The notes: generated from the letters alone by a model not told the origin. 64,000 bases of DNA from Acanthaster planci (GCF_001949145.1 NW_019091581.1:13407-77406); one strand, 5' to 3'. Shown: positions 36,120-48,275, counted from the first letter of the stretch. Made by a program: numbers and translations.

Positions 36120-36432
36120 GGGTGCGTTTGATTAGCTTCCCTGAATACACCAGTGTTACACGCAAGGGACGCCTCGAAACGAGGCTAATCGAACGCTGCA
36201 GAATTTTCCCCAAGACATTCTGGGGAAAAGGTCAAGTCCCCACCACGTTCCATCATGTCCATGCTCCAACACTCCATCCGTGACGTCATTACAATCAGGC
36301 ATCCTTCAGAGACCCGCTCGCTAGCCGGGGTAGTGGTGGCTGACACTGGGGCAGGCACAAGTATCAGGTGATGGCTAAACGAACGGTCTCGTGTAAGTTT
36401 AACTTAAACGTGTAAGCTAATCGAACACACCC
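36120..36432. mobile_element. Short MITE with 19 bp TIRs
   Basis: The left end is GGGTGCGTTTGATTAGCTT (36120-36138). The right end inverted is GGGTGTGTTCGATTAGCTT (36432-36414), with two mismatches. A second GTTCGATTAGCCTCG-like word occurs inverted at about 36180-36195. It is 313 bp and non-coding. No convincing target duplication was found. Confidence 0.7.
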
Positions 36433-38880
36433 ACAGAAAGCCTTTCGGCAGTCCGAGGTTGAAAATACTGCCAGAACGATTAAGAAAATTCAGAAAATGT
36501 AAAGAGATGACTGAAAATACATGGAAGGTGACTGGAAATAAATCCATGATATTTTATAGACAACAAAACGTCAAGTCTAGCGCGAACATTTGTTACCATA
36601 CCGGTACATTGACCAACGTCACCCAAACGATCAATGGTTGGACTTCAGTGTGTAGCTGATCGTTTATACCAAAGGCGTGCTTACCAGGAACAGGCTTATG
36701 ACCTCAAAGGAATAAGCATGAACTGTTTTGGGTGGTTGCGGCAAAAACTCAGATCCAGGAACGTGTTACGTCGGCTAAGAGAGATAAAGTACGAGATAAC
36801 AGACGACTTTGCCCCTTTCAGTCAATATTCGGCAAGTTATTGCCACCTCTGATCTTCCTCTCTTCACATTCTAGAACAAATTATAGCCATTTTGGTTCCC
36901 TGCATGACACAACAAATTGGGAGAAACATAATTCACTCATGTTGAAGACGACAAAGTATTGTGGTCTTATTTTCCGCGAAGTTCTGGACCCCTGTGGATA
37001 ACTCCAACCTTTGAGTCTCATAAAGTCTGAACAAGACTTCACACAAGTAAAACAAAAGTCGGAAAACGCTCAGCTAGTGAACAAAGCAGAAGTACGTTTC
37101 TGGTAAATGACCGATGACCGATGCCTTATACCATGACCGATGTACCCGTTCTGTGTCTTAATATAAGTGACGCACACAGAGAACGTTGTTATTTGATTAG
37201 TGGAACATACATCACGTGTTAGGATCACCCTTGTTTCCATGGTGTGTGTTACGAACACGCTGATATGACTTGTCCTGCAGTTGCACCACTGCAAAACAGA
37301 AAGGACATTCATTTGACGGAGTGCCAACCAAAACCTATGAAGGATGTTACTGTTGGTGTCCAAAAACATTACTGATTCCATGAGTTGTTAGAATTTGTGG
37401 AATATTGAAAACATTAAATTCGTTCAAAATTTAAGTATATAAAATTTCGTACCGAACGTTTGTCATGTGATTTAAAATCCTATTTGAAATCATACGATTC
37501 CCATTTTATTTCCTACTCTTTTTGCCGCTTCAGGGAAATAATTATCCAGGGCATATTTCAACACGGTAAATACATGAACTTGAGAATTGGTATGCCTATA
37601 AAATTGACGTCATGATGACGTCATTAGGCATCAAATTACAAACATTAGAATTTGATTTTTTAATCTTTCAAAATCCATATGAAATCAATCGGGAGATACC
37701 TCATCTTGCTTTTTGCCACAAATGATAGAGTCTCCATTTTTTGTCCAGTACCTAAGATCACCTGACCCCTGCTTCCAGTCGAAAAGGGAAGTGCCTCGTT
37801 ACATGTATTTGAAATTGGTACAAGATATGAACTTGCTTTCAACGGTGTTTGTCTCCAGCGATATAACATAACAAGATAACATTCAAAACTTGGACCAGTG
37901 ACGTAATAAAAAATGCCTTCTAGCGGTGGTTAAAATGTAAAAAGTGCATTAATTTTGAGTTGATTCTGTGGCGAAGTTTGTTGTAATTACATGAAATTGA
38001 CAGATTTAATGACCGTCATGCACATAATGCATGTGCGAAGTTTGACGCTGATGACGTCATCAGGACGGACGTTAATAAAGAGACCCTCCCTCTTTCAAAG
38101 ATTGCTAAACAAAGTTCAGCACTGAGATATATCAAACAGTTTCCAGTTTCCTTGAAGTTCTGGTTGGGAAACGTCCTTAGTGGTGTGATTTTTGAGCGCG
38201 CACGTTTATTGCTCTGTGTATAAAAGCGACATGAGAGTTCTGTTGTATGTCATGCACAATGACTGTGAATGATAACCCACGTGTACAAAGCCCCACAGGA
38301 CGAGCGCGACCGGCGTGCATAATTTAATAGACAGCTGACGCACTACGCAGACATCATGTCTGAGAAGTAAGTTGGCCGGCCAACCTACTCAATGGCCCGC
38401 TCACACTTCTTGCCGCCAAGGCCATTTGTGCGCATGCGTGCATAATTACGGATTCATCAGTGAAAAGGTCTATAGCGGGTTGACAATACACGGCAACATC
38501 AAGTGATTATGTAATACTCAGCAACAGCACGTCATTCCCGAACAGAAATGACAGATTTCACAGACTTTCTTGCGTCCACTAAACCTGTCCGCGAATTCTC
38601 CTCTCACATTGTTCTAACGTTAAAAAATCTCAACTTCAATATTCGCCTTTATTACAATCATACTTTTTTCAATTGCACTTCTCGCCCAATCACCCAGCGT
38701 TTGTTCACTGCACAAACGCTTCCCTGTAGTTTAAAATAAATTTTTGAAAAATCGAATGGCAAGGATCTGCATGTCAGCTATATAAAACAAATTTTGAGAG
38801 ACTTTAAATCGTGACAAGGGTTCCACGTTCAACTCCGAGTTACTAAATATTTGTATAATGGCTACTCCTTTATGGTACAT
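36433..38880. other. Non-coding stretch with paired CRE palindromes
   Basis: No gene recognised. It contains two full TGACGTCA sites at 37605-37612 and 37616-37623, and another at 38052-38059. Confidence 0.4.
37605..37623. promoter_or_regulatory. Two CRE palindromes 11 bp apart
   Basis: TGACGTCA occurs twice with start-to-start spacing of 11 bp, about one helical turn. TGACGTCA is the full CREB/ATF consensus. No nearby transcription start was identified, so function is unproven. Confidence 0.35.
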
Positions 38881-38888
38881 AACAGCGT

Positions 38889-39552
38889 TCTCACAAAGTG
38901 ACAACAATTTGGAAAATCAATAATTTTTCGATCTATAGAGTTTTTGCCATTTTTTACTACATGGTTCAAAAGACGAGTTGCCACAGTTTCAAAGCAAACT
39001 GTAGTTTACTTTAACATCATTTGTAAATGAACATGTGGCAAGAAGATCAGTCTCCGTGTTCCTCTGTTTCACGAAGTGACAAAAATCCAGGGCAAAAATA
39101 AAGACAATATAGTGTTCTGTACGAAGCAGGATTCGTGAACGATGTTGAATGAGTGCGCATATTGAAAGTCTCTGTGTTCCTCTGTTTCACGAAGTGACAA
39201 AAATGCACCTCGTGCAAGAATTTTTTCGCGTGTGTTATCACGAAGTGCGTATGTTTTCACGAAGTGCCAGTAAGTGTGTACAATATAACAAGGGAAACAG
39301 AAGACCTCTAGATTTGGCAGTTTTCACGCAGTGAAAATAGGTTGTCAGTGAATTACTGTTTATTAAAACAATATTTCTACAAGTAAGTGTAGATTAGCAT
39401 TGTAAAACCCTTACATTCCATGACCGTGCACAACATTCCAGAATTCTCATGACAAAGTAATCTCAAATGGGACTTGAAATGAAGAGTATTTCCAAGCGCG
39501 TTCATTTTGGAATGTCTATTTCGCAAGATTATGGGGGGTGTCACTTCGTGAG
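38889..39552. repeat. Cluster of TCACGAAGTGA motifs with a ~115 bp direct repeat
   Basis: The near-palindrome TTCACGAAGTGA or close variants occurs at about 38889, 39067, 39183, 39236, 39253, 39322 and (inverted) 39541. Two of these sit in a longer direct repeat, GTGTTCCTCTGTTTCACGAA then GTGACAAAAAT, at about 39056-39088 and 39172-39204. No gene overlaps. Confidence 0.7.
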
Positions 39553-39559
39553 AACACCG

Positions 39560-41997
39560 ACGATACCACGTCTGCGTTTATCACTGAGGCCAACCAATCG
39601 GATGACGCACCAAATGGATCATCGTGTAAGAGAATGCCGTCCTTCCAAAAAAGGAGACCGTCGGCCAACCCCGATTTATGAGGTCAGGACTCCCACCAGG
39701 AACTATTCTTATAAAATTGTTGCCAACAGTCGGCAGATTCAGGCCTCGTACACAACAGACTGTAATAATTGGTCAGGATTCCGTAAAACTAATTTGTTTG
39801 CGTCCATCGTATTGGCGTTTGGGGGCGGAACACCAAAAAGTCTACAAGGCCGGCGTCCCCCTTTTTAATATACATTGTAATTTTCCAAAGCCTCGCGGGG
39901 TAAAACGACGCCTCGTTTGCAGGCCTGCACAACTTTGGACCCGACGGTTAATGAGACTTGTAGCACGCCAGGGCTTGCAGCATAAGGCCATCAATCACGC
40001 CAGAGTGCTTCATTTTTTCCCTGGTCAGACGATATTTTGTTTCACGGCAAAAATGGCGGAAGCCCTCAATGTCTGGATTTAGAGGTCTTCAGCTGAATCA
40101 TTTATCATCTAGGTGAGAAAAAATGCCGAAAGGGAAAGGCAGTCACCCACGCGTCTTTTTGCCGTTTGTGTATTCAGGCTTATTTTTTGCATCGTTGGCT
40201 ACTTTCCTCAGATGAATTCGAAGCTTCCTTGAGTACACGTACGTGGAACAATCAGAGAATAGTCACTGCGGCCAACTCTGAGGTAAAATTAAAGGGACAA
40301 GTGGATTTTGGAGTGCCTGGATAATTCAACACTGTTTTAAAGGGGAAAAAAGGAGACAAATTATGGCGCCAATTTAGGAGAAAAATCTCAACACTCTATC
40401 GTTCCTATGAAGACGGGTCGCGAATTGGTTTCTATGAATACGTGTCGCAAATTGCTTTTTCTTCAAACAAAATTCCATCAGTTTATCCCGTTACCCTGCT
40501 GACAAATTACATGTAAATGATAATGCACGTACCCATCAATTAACCATCTCAAAGGTCACCTCGTAACAGCCTCGTCATTGGGTGAAGTGACATCTCGTGT
40601 TGATATGCGTGAAAGTAGCAATATGGATCGAGCGTCCGGGTGTGTTCACTCCGAACACTATATAAATTTGATTGATGATGACGTCAGCTTGACACGGTGC
40701 ATTGTTATATATGTTACTTAATACGTTTATGGTTGAACTGTGATTTTTTCCCGGTTGAAAACTTTTCATTTTTACAGAAGCTAATTTAAAACATATCGCG
40801 GTTGTGTGATTATGGTCAGACGCATGAGGGCTGTCACATTTGGGAACTCGGTAAAACGTAGCTCTAAATCTTGCCAAACATCGCTTCCTCAAGATCGTGG
40901 AAATCTGCCATTCTGTATCTTATATGCGGACATTGTTGTATTCCCCAGTGAAGGGGTGTGTCATCAACAACCTCCCCCAAACCACTTATCCGCCAGATGC
41001 AAACTTGGCTCATGGTGAATGTAACACTTCACATCCCCCACCCAAAAATGCGTTGTTGGCCGTGCCACAGAAATCCTACAGGCAAGATCTAAAATAGTAA
41101 CGAAATGATTGACAATCACAGACAGAACGATTAGCCAAAGCCCTCTCGTGAGTCGATAGTGCGCGATTGCTAAGGCAATTGATGGGCTCAAACACTCCCT
41201 TAGAGATTGATCTCTCAGACAACAAATGTATGATGCATTACGGCAGTCTCCTAGTAGTTGTTGCTGTTAGCTGTTTCAATTTTGGCGGGTTCCTTTGGTC
41301 GTCCCCCCCCCCCGCGACTCTTGCGGCACAGTGGCGCTAAGAGTTGACGCACGCATCCAAGGTAACCGCGTCCTGGCAAAACGCATATTGGGTATAAATC
41401 AGCCGGTGAGATCCAAATTGATATCACTCGAACGGGAAGCCCTGGTCGCATGATAAAGCGTTGTTATAGTTCGAGCCACATTCTGGGGCGCGACTGGATG
41501 TGCTGAGTGCTTGCGCCACGTGTGTTTACATGTCTTTCTTTTAATCTGTGCCCACCCATCGGCAACCCGCTGTAAAGTGACATGCCTTCGAATATAGAAA
41601 CATCGGCAACAGCTTTTCAATGATTAACCAGACATCATCATTAAACCTCTAGAGTGCGCGTTCCCTCCAGACAGTGGAGTTTTTCCCATTTTTTTCCCTG
41701 GTAGATGTACGATGTCGCTGCATCACAAAGTCGAAAACTCTACGAATGCACACCGTGATGTAAGCGCCTAAACGTGTGTGGAAGCAACCACATGTTGACC
41801 ATCCTTGCCACTTTCTTTAATAAAACGTCCAAACCCGGAGCCAGAAGAAGGCCTGCACATGCTGGCCTCTTTTTTGTGGTATTGGAACCAGAGAAAATTA
41901 ATTGAAGACTGGCTAAGTTGGGGGTTTGGAAGTCTGGCGTGGTCAACGATTGCCTTCATCGCAGTTTTCCATACTTGTGTGTCGCAACGTGATAGAG
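39560..41997. other. Non-coding stretch upstream of second GPCR
   Basis: Two overlapping frames of ~133 codons at 39467-40082 have no recognisable domain and share a GC-richer patch. The presumed promoter and 5' untranslated region of the GPCR at 41998 lie at the right end. A full CRE palindrome is at 40679-40686. Confidence 0.4.
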
Positions 41998-43284
41998 ATG
42001 GGTTCCGACACGAGTACTCTTCAATGCACGACCGCGGACATAAAGGTCCTCACGTCGACAAACTCTAGCAGGTTCATGTACGCGGATGTGCAGAAAGTCA
42101 TGACCTCGTACGTTTTACCGTGCATTCTCCTGGTGGGACTGCTTGGGAACAGCGCCTTCTTGTTTGTGGTAGCACGGGTCCGAAGCATGCGGACCGTGAC
42201 AAATTTTTACCTCGCCAACTTGGCCGTGGCTGACATGGTGTTTCTGACCATAGTGATAATCGGCCGGGTTTACACCCTCGCGGTGTACGGCGTCCCAAAT
42301 GACGTCCTTGGTGTGGCCGGCTGCGTCGCGGATAACCTCTTCGTCTACATCTTCCACTTCGCCGGTCTGTTCCTCATCACCTTCATGTCCCTTGAGCGAT
42401 ACATCGCTGTGTGCCACCCACTGCGGCATCGGCTCATCAGCGGTCGCGGCTGCACCGCCAAGCTGGTCCTTGCCTGCTGGCTGACGTCGACGGCTCTCGC
42501 AGCAGTCCTCATCCCCACCTCCGTGCGGTTCATCCAATACTGTGTCCGGTGGCCTCTCGAGGACTCAGTGCTCTACCAGAACTTCCCCGAAGTCATTGGG
42601 CAATGCCTTGGACTCGATGAACCCTGGGTCAACCCACTCTTACACCTGACACAGACTATCCCTTTCTTCATGGCTCTTTTCGGCAACTCCTACTTTTATG
42701 CCCGCATTGTGTTCAAGCTCAACAAGAGGAACTCGTCGAGTGACAGGCAGCGTGTCATCCGCACCCGTAACCACGTAGCCCTAATGCTGGTGGCCAACGG
42801 CTCTGTGTTCTTCCTAACGCTCACAGCTTTCCAAGTGACCTCAATGATACTTTTCGTCGAAAACTTTCTGGAAGTGGAAATTATACCTTACGATATTCGA
42901 TACAATCTTTTCGAAGCTAATCGGGTTCTCCTTTACGCGAACTCTGCCGTGAACCCCATCGTTTACACCGTCACCAACGCCCGATACAGGCAGGCTTTCA
43001 GGAGGGCGTTCAGGCCGGCCAGGTGGGGTAAAAGACGAGGCGAGAACTCAACGATATTTAGCACGTTTCCTGATTACTATTCCCAGTACCACATCAACTC
43101 AGGAGGACTTGCACCCATTCCTCGCCCCAAATCGCCGCCCAAGAGTCCGATGGTAGCGCGGCCGGCCACCTACTCCAACGCCTGTTTCGATCCAATTGAG
43201 ACTGTGACCCCAAAACCTGATGAAAACGAGGAAGACTGGGACGAGCAACTGCCACAGGGACAACAAAACTTAAAATGTGAGTAG
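41998..43284 (+). CDS. Class A GPCR, tandem paralog 1
   Basis: A 428-codon single-exon receptor. I take the ATG at 41998 (MGSDTSTLQC) because the frame further upstream opens only with TTG. Class A marks are: LLGNSAFL (TM1), NLAVADMVF (TM2), VAGCVADN (TM3 Cys), LERYIAVCHPL (E-R-Y), YCVRWPLED and GQCLGLDEPW (ECL2 Cys pair), and NSAVNPIVY (TM7) followed by RRAFRPARW. The N-terminus has NSS. TM6 reads VFFLTLTAFQVTS and lacks the usual CWxP proline. ICL3 is short and basic (RQRVIRTRNHVALML). It shares the ECL2 pattern and ICL3/TM6 with the gene at 46905 in the same orientation, so the pair is a tandem duplication. The ligand is unknown; a peptide-type receptor is likely. Confidence 0.9.
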   Translation: MGSDTSTLQCTTADIKVLTSTNSSRFMYADVQKVMTSYVLPCILLVGLLGNSAFLFVVARVRSMRTVTNFYLANLAVADMVFLTIVIIGRVYTLAVYGVPNDVLGVAGCVADNLFVYIFHFAGLFLITFMSLERYIAVCHPLRHRLISGRGCTAKLVLACWLTSTALAAVLIPTSVRFIQYCVRWPLEDSVLYQNFPEVIGQCLGLDEPWVNPLLHLTQTIPFFMALFGNSYFYARIVFKLNKRNSSSDRQRVIRTRNHVALMLVANGSVFFLTLTAFQVTSMILFVENFLEVEIIPYDIRYNLFEANRVLLYANSAVNPIVYTVTNARYRQAFRRAFRPARWGKRRGENSTIFSTFPDYYSQYHINSGGLAPIPRPKSPPKSPMVARPATYSNACFDPIETVTPKPDENEEDWDEQLPQGQQNLKCE

Positions 43285-44400
43285 TCACGCAAAAGTAGCA
43301 ACGCTGGACGGAATACAGATATAGGCACAACCATCAGTGGGAATGCATGAAGTCGTTCACTCAGTCAGCTGCCCAAGCAAGCGATGGTGCCGTTAAAATG
43401 GCGCCCAGAAGACATAATTAATTATGCAGTACCATTTTAGAATTGGAAAGAGACATTTTCCCTTTGGTAAAAAATCATAATTCCAGCGAATTCCACGATG
43501 GTAATTTGACATGGTGTTCATCACGCTCTCACATCCAGCGAGTACCAGAAGAGTTTGTAATTCAAACGCTTTTAATATAATGTTTATGACTAAAATACTG
43601 TACCAACAGGTAGAGGATACCATCACTGCGTCACTGCCACCGGGGACACAAAAAAACCACCTGAAACACAACACTTGTGAATGAAAAACTCATTTTGCTG
43701 ACGGTAGCTACAACAACCAGATCGAGTCGGGCAAAAACTGCCTTATGACGAGTCTCGACAAGATGATAACGTCGTCTTGACTTCATTCTATGGCCTTGTC
43801 TCTTTTTGCTCTTAATGAAAGACTTACCCTTTTTTGTGGTACTAACCGTCTTGACGGTTACATACCGGTAACTATTTTAGCAATTATGACATCGATGCAT
43901 GAAGTACGGCTCCGTCTGCTCTTCGTTTGTTGTCTTTAAATGGAAGAGTACGGTAAATTCCCGGAAAGAAAGTTCTAAAGGCTATAGTTAATATGTTCAT
44001 TTAAAAAGAGTACTGTTTTAAAGTGTTTCGTGTTATTGTACAATTTCACTGTAACAAGCAGAGGTTTTCAAAATTATTGTGCACTGCGGAATGGAAATCG
44101 ATTTTCGCACGGGAGTACACGGTGCAACAACGATTGCCTTAATGATTTTTGAAATAGGGTTCTATTTTATAGACCTTTTTCCTGTGATGTCACAATCGTG
44201 CTGGTCAGCGATGTGTTGTGATGGTAATGAGTGCACAGTGTTGTGATGGTAATCTTTTATTTAATATAAACTAGTCAAACATGTAACGCTCGCACGTGCG
44301 CTTGCACGCGGTTGAAGCTGCCCGTGGGAATATAATGCGATCACCATGGCCAAGGCGGTCCACACGTGGTGGTACTGTTTACATTTAGCGCAATCCAGTC
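43285..44400. other. Non-coding stretch between GPCR paralogs
   Basis: Includes the presumed 3' untranslated region of the GPCR ending at 43284. No further gene recognised. Confidence 0.4.
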
Positions 44401-44406
44401 ACGTGG

Positions 44407-44763
44407 ATGAAAAAGGTCAACAGCAGACCCATTTTAGCGAAAACAGAGGTGCTTTCCATAATGAATTGCCAATCTGCGAAGAGTAGTTGTTCTATGGAGG
44501 GGGTTGGAAGTGGATGGAGACGCAGCGCTGCACTTTCATCGAAAGCGGAATTAGCAATTAGAAAGATTAGCAAATTAGAATTAAAAAGACATGATGACGC
44601 CAAATAGGTAGATGTGAATAGTGTCCCCGCTGTCACAACATTGGCTTGTAATCCGTCGAAAAAAAAGAAACCTAAATGTGCACCACAAAAACGAAAGAAA
44701 GGAAGACCAAGGCTTTTAAGGTTGACGCTAATAATTCCTTCTGACAGACGTCAAGTGTGTTGA
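44407..44763 (+). pseudogene. Unassigned frame with one in-frame stop and basic tail
   Basis: The frame at 44407-44607 ends in TAG but continues in phase, without further stops, to about 44761. The second part has a strongly basic segment, KKRKP-like then KRKKGRPR (about 44660-44715), reminiscent of a nuclear localisation or AT-hook motif. No domain is recognised. It could be a fragment of a decayed element protein or chance. Confidence 0.2.
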
Positions 44764-46904
44764 TTCATTATTTGACGATTATGAATGACGTAGAAAGAAG
44801 CAAGAATGGGTCAATTAAAAGCCGATTAGTCGTAAACATTTCTTCTCCATGACATTTTCTATACTGACTAATTGATTTCTAGGCTAATAATGCAGTCAGC
44901 ATACTGTTTCCTACATTGTTTCGCTTTTTTCCATTTTAAAACTGTTTTGCCTCTTTTTTACTTTGGCGTATGCTCAATAATTTGGTTGGTTTGTACTTAA
45001 TTTAGTAAGACTACAGCTAACAGTTTGTTGGACACTAAAAGTGGTTATTTGATATGTTTTGGACGTTGATAAAGCAGACATTATGTTAGAATGCCCAACA
45101 AACAGCTTATAAACAACTCTCGTTTTGCCTACAACTTGTATGGGTGGCCAAAGCTTGCAGAAATATCACGTTTGACTGGTTTTCGATTTTACCTCTAATT
45201 CGTTCAAAATGGACATTTGTTCCGTTAATTGTAAATAGAATGTATTTTATTTATAGTTTATCTGGTGTTCTGATAGCTGCGTGGGATTTTCGTGAATTAC
45301 TGTTTTTCTTTTGTACCGAAGGCCTACTTTTAGCAGAAAAGTAGAAAAAAAACACGACAGTCAGGTCAAAAGAGCAGACCCTCTTACGGCAGTACTACTC
45401 AGCGTTTCAAGGTTGAATCTGGGTCGTAGTTGCTTTGATCTCAGGTAACTCAGAGTAAACCCAGCTGCCCAGAGTAAACTTGACCGTCTTCGTTTTCCAT
45501 CGACTCTCATGAATGGAAACTGATGAGGATGACAATATACTGGTGCACATGACTAATTTGATGAACGTTTAACGACACCTCCTGAAATTGTTAATACTAT
45601 CAATAATTCAGTGCCGTTTGTTAGAAAGAAAGAGGGCACAAATCTTTGCTGGCGGGGCGGGGCGGCGCAACGAGATCATTACACGCAACAAAATGTAAAA
45701 TGAATTGATCAGACTTTCTGAAATGCGATCAAATATCCTGTATTTTGCAAACTGAAATTCCAATACCTCGTTTGAAAAAAAAATTATTGTGTTGACAGTA
45801 AATTAGAGGGTAAAATGTAAATACAAGGTCTGAATTTCGAAATGTGAGTCTCCCTTTAGTTTTAGGCAACTTGTGAAGGGATTTAGAATTTACGTCACCT
45901 AAACGTGTGGTTCATTATTGTGTCTCTGCACCCCTAGAAACTGATCTCAAAATTGTATTGTTGATTTAATACTTCTGGTATTATTTCTCACCATCAGACA
46001 CAAATTTCATACACGTGAGAGCATATTCTGAACATAATTAAGGCCTTTAAACATAAATGTAAGCTGTATGACCAAACGTCTACCTCCGTTACACTGTAGT
46101 ACTACACTCTACTACACCTGCAACTACTTTCACTGAAACACTTACTTGTCTTATTTCCACCATCATTTAGAATGACACGAAAGGCGTCCTGTTTTCATAA
46201 CCGAAGTCAGAGAAATCCGTATTTATTCGGGGCAAACTTAAGAGGCCGCACGACGGTCCCAAAATGACTTTCCCTTGGCGAACTACAAATACAGGGGACG
46301 CTTAATTAATTGCATTTGTGTTTGCGGTTCGGCCCGGAAAAGCGAGTCCAGGACATTTCCTCCAACGTAGCCAGGGATTCATTCCAACGCCGGTATTCTG
46401 TTGTTGCGTGAAATCTAATTCAATAAACGCTGCCGCTAAACTAACCTTAGCCACAGCAAATATTACGCCGATCTTAAATAATTCAGAGAGTATTAGCCCG
46501 TGTCGATGAAGTTTGACCATCGAGACAACGCAAGAATCCGAAGTGGGTGTACAACCTACACAAGTGGTTCTCGTGGCGAATTTGCGTTCGTGCGGCAGTA
46601 AAACTGTGACTCGCGTGACTTGACTTATGAATAAAGTTAGCGTGGATCGTAAGTACAAATTGTCACAAGAACAAATAGAACACGCTAATTCGGTTAGAAA
46701 CCGTTTATATCATATAGGCCTGTACGCAGGCAGATCCCGTCTAACAGTAACCTATTTAAAGGCACCTTTACGGCAAAAACTGGCAAAGCCAGGTGCTTTT
46801 CTTCGAACCATATCACACAGAGTTTCTTCTAGAGAGACGCTTCCTGCAATAATCAGTAATTCTTCTGTCCTAATTTCTCAGTCGACTCTTGACAGATCTT
46901 GAAG
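44764..46904. other. Non-coding stretch upstream of third GPCR
   Basis: No gene recognised. The presumed promoter and 5' untranslated region of the receptor starting at 46905 lie at the right end. Confidence 0.4.
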
Positions 46905-48089
46905 ATGGATTTGGCCGTTAGCACCAAGGAGGGCTGCACAGATAACAATACACGCCACATTTCTTCCGCCGAAGAAGCAGATTCATACTATCTGCTCTTC
47001 AGCAACTTTGAAGAAATGACCATTGCAATTGTACAGCCGGTAATCCTCGCGTTTGGGTTGATCGGTAACATCGGCTTTCTGCTCACCGTGGCCCGCGTCC
47101 CCAGCATGCGGACGGCCACCAATTTCTACCTGTCTAACCTGGCTGTCGCGGACATGATGTTCCTGCTCATCACAATCGGTTCCAGAATACGAGCTTATGT
47201 CATGTACGGCCTGCCGAATGACATGCCCTTGATGGGCCGAGTCGGCTGCGTCCTGCAGATGTTTTGGAAGTACACTTTCAACTTTGCCGGTCTGATTCTG
47301 ATCACGTTTATCTCATTTGAGAGGCACATGGCCGTGTGCCACCCGCTCCGCCACCGAGTGAAGAGAAGTCGCAGCCGCTCCGTCAAACTGACGGTTGCCT
47401 GTTGGATCGTAGCAATGTTACTTGCCCTTCTTGTTATCCCTTCCAAACTAAATTTCAAACAGTACTGTTTCTCATGGAATACCGAAGATCCAAGACTTCA
47501 CGAGAAGTTTCCGGGCATCATTGGTCAATGTCAGGGCGTGGAGGGACTATGGCCCATCCAAATGTTCTATGTTACCCAGACCGTGCCGTTCTTCTTTGCG
47601 CTCTTTGGTAACGCATACTTCTACACTCGCATCCTACTGAAGCTCCACCAGCGTGACAGGCACGTCCGACAGCGCACCATCCGCACCCGTAACCAGGTCG
47701 CAGTCATGTTGGTCGCCAACGGAACGGTCTTCTTCCTCACCACAAACTCCTTCGAAGTGACCTCTGTGATCCTCTTCGTTCAAAGTTTCTTGACGGAATA
47801 TCTCATCAAGCCCGAACATTCAAACACACTGTTTGAGATCAACCGCATTCTCGTCTACACCAACTCTGCCGTAAATCCCCTCGTGTATACACTAACAAAC
47901 ACCAGCTATCGGCGGGCTTTTAGGAGGGCGTTCGCGCTCGGCTATTGGAGGAACCGCAGACAGAAACATAGCCCCACCGTAACCACCTTGATGACCCATG
48001 ATATGTACCAAATCAACAGACATTTTCCTTCTGGGAACCAGACGCCTGCGCCTGCAGTGAACATGCCACTGTCGGGAGACACTATCTAA
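46905..48089 (+). CDS. Class A GPCR, tandem paralog 2
   Basis: A 394-codon single-exon receptor; the first ATG in frame is 46905 (MDLAVSTKEGC). Marks are: LIGNIGFL (TM1), NLAVADMMF (TM2), RVGCVLQMF (TM3 Cys), FERHMAVCHPL at the end of TM3 (E-R-H instead of E-R-Y), YCFSWNTED and GQCQGVEGLW (ECL2), NSAVNPLVY (TM7), then RRAFRRAF. The N-terminus has NNT. TM6 (VFFLTTNSFEVTS) again lacks the CWxP proline, as in its neighbour 3.6 kb upstream. The two share RTIRTRN-V-A-ML-VANG in ICL3/TM6. Membrane receptor of unknown, probably peptide, ligand. Confidence 0.9.
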   Translation: MDLAVSTKEGCTDNNTRHISSAEEADSYYLLFSNFEEMTIAIVQPVILAFGLIGNIGFLLTVARVPSMRTATNFYLSNLAVADMMFLLITIGSRIRAYVMYGLPNDMPLMGRVGCVLQMFWKYTFNFAGLILITFISFERHMAVCHPLRHRVKRSRSRSVKLTVACWIVAMLLALLVIPSKLNFKQYCFSWNTEDPRLHEKFPGIIGQCQGVEGLWPIQMFYVTQTVPFFFALFGNAYFYTRILLKLHQRDRHVRQRTIRTRNQVAVMLVANGTVFFLTTNSFEVTSVILFVQSFLTEYLIKPEHSNTLFEINRILVYTNSAVNPLVYTLTNTSYRRAFRRAFALGYWRNRRQKHSPTVTTLMTHDMYQINRHFPSGNQTPAPAVNMPLSGDTI

Positions 48090-48197
48090 ATCTGTTCCAA
48101 AATGGACGACCAGTGCATGGGGTTAAATAGTTAAGATCATAAATCAAGAACCATATTTGCACGAGCATAATATTTATTCTAAACAAGAGGGAAAAAA

Positions 48198-48275
48198 GGG
48201 CTTGAAAATCCATACCAACAATAGTTGGTAAAATCAATACCTACCAATAGTATTGGTATTGAATTTCAAGCCCCT
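48198..48275. repeat. Hairpin-forming inverted repeat
   Basis: GGGCTTGAAAATCCATACCA and its near complement TTGGTATTGAATTTCAAGCC face each other around a ~35 bp loop that itself has ACCAACAATAGTTGGT. It lies about 110 bp past the stop codon of the third GPCR, so it could be a 3' UTR structure or a tiny MITE. Confidence 0.6.

Noticed and set aside
39467-40082. Two overlapping ~134-codon plus-strand frames
   Set aside because: Different frames of the same GC-richer patch; neither has a recognisable domain or splice sites.
41926-41997. Longer N-terminus for the second GPCR
   Set aside because: The upstream frame begins with TTG, not ATG; the first ATG with suitable context is 41998.
42098-42620. 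Several 60-140 codon frames overlapping the second GPCR
   Set aside because: Antisense or shifted readings of a conserved receptor, caused by GC-rich third positions.
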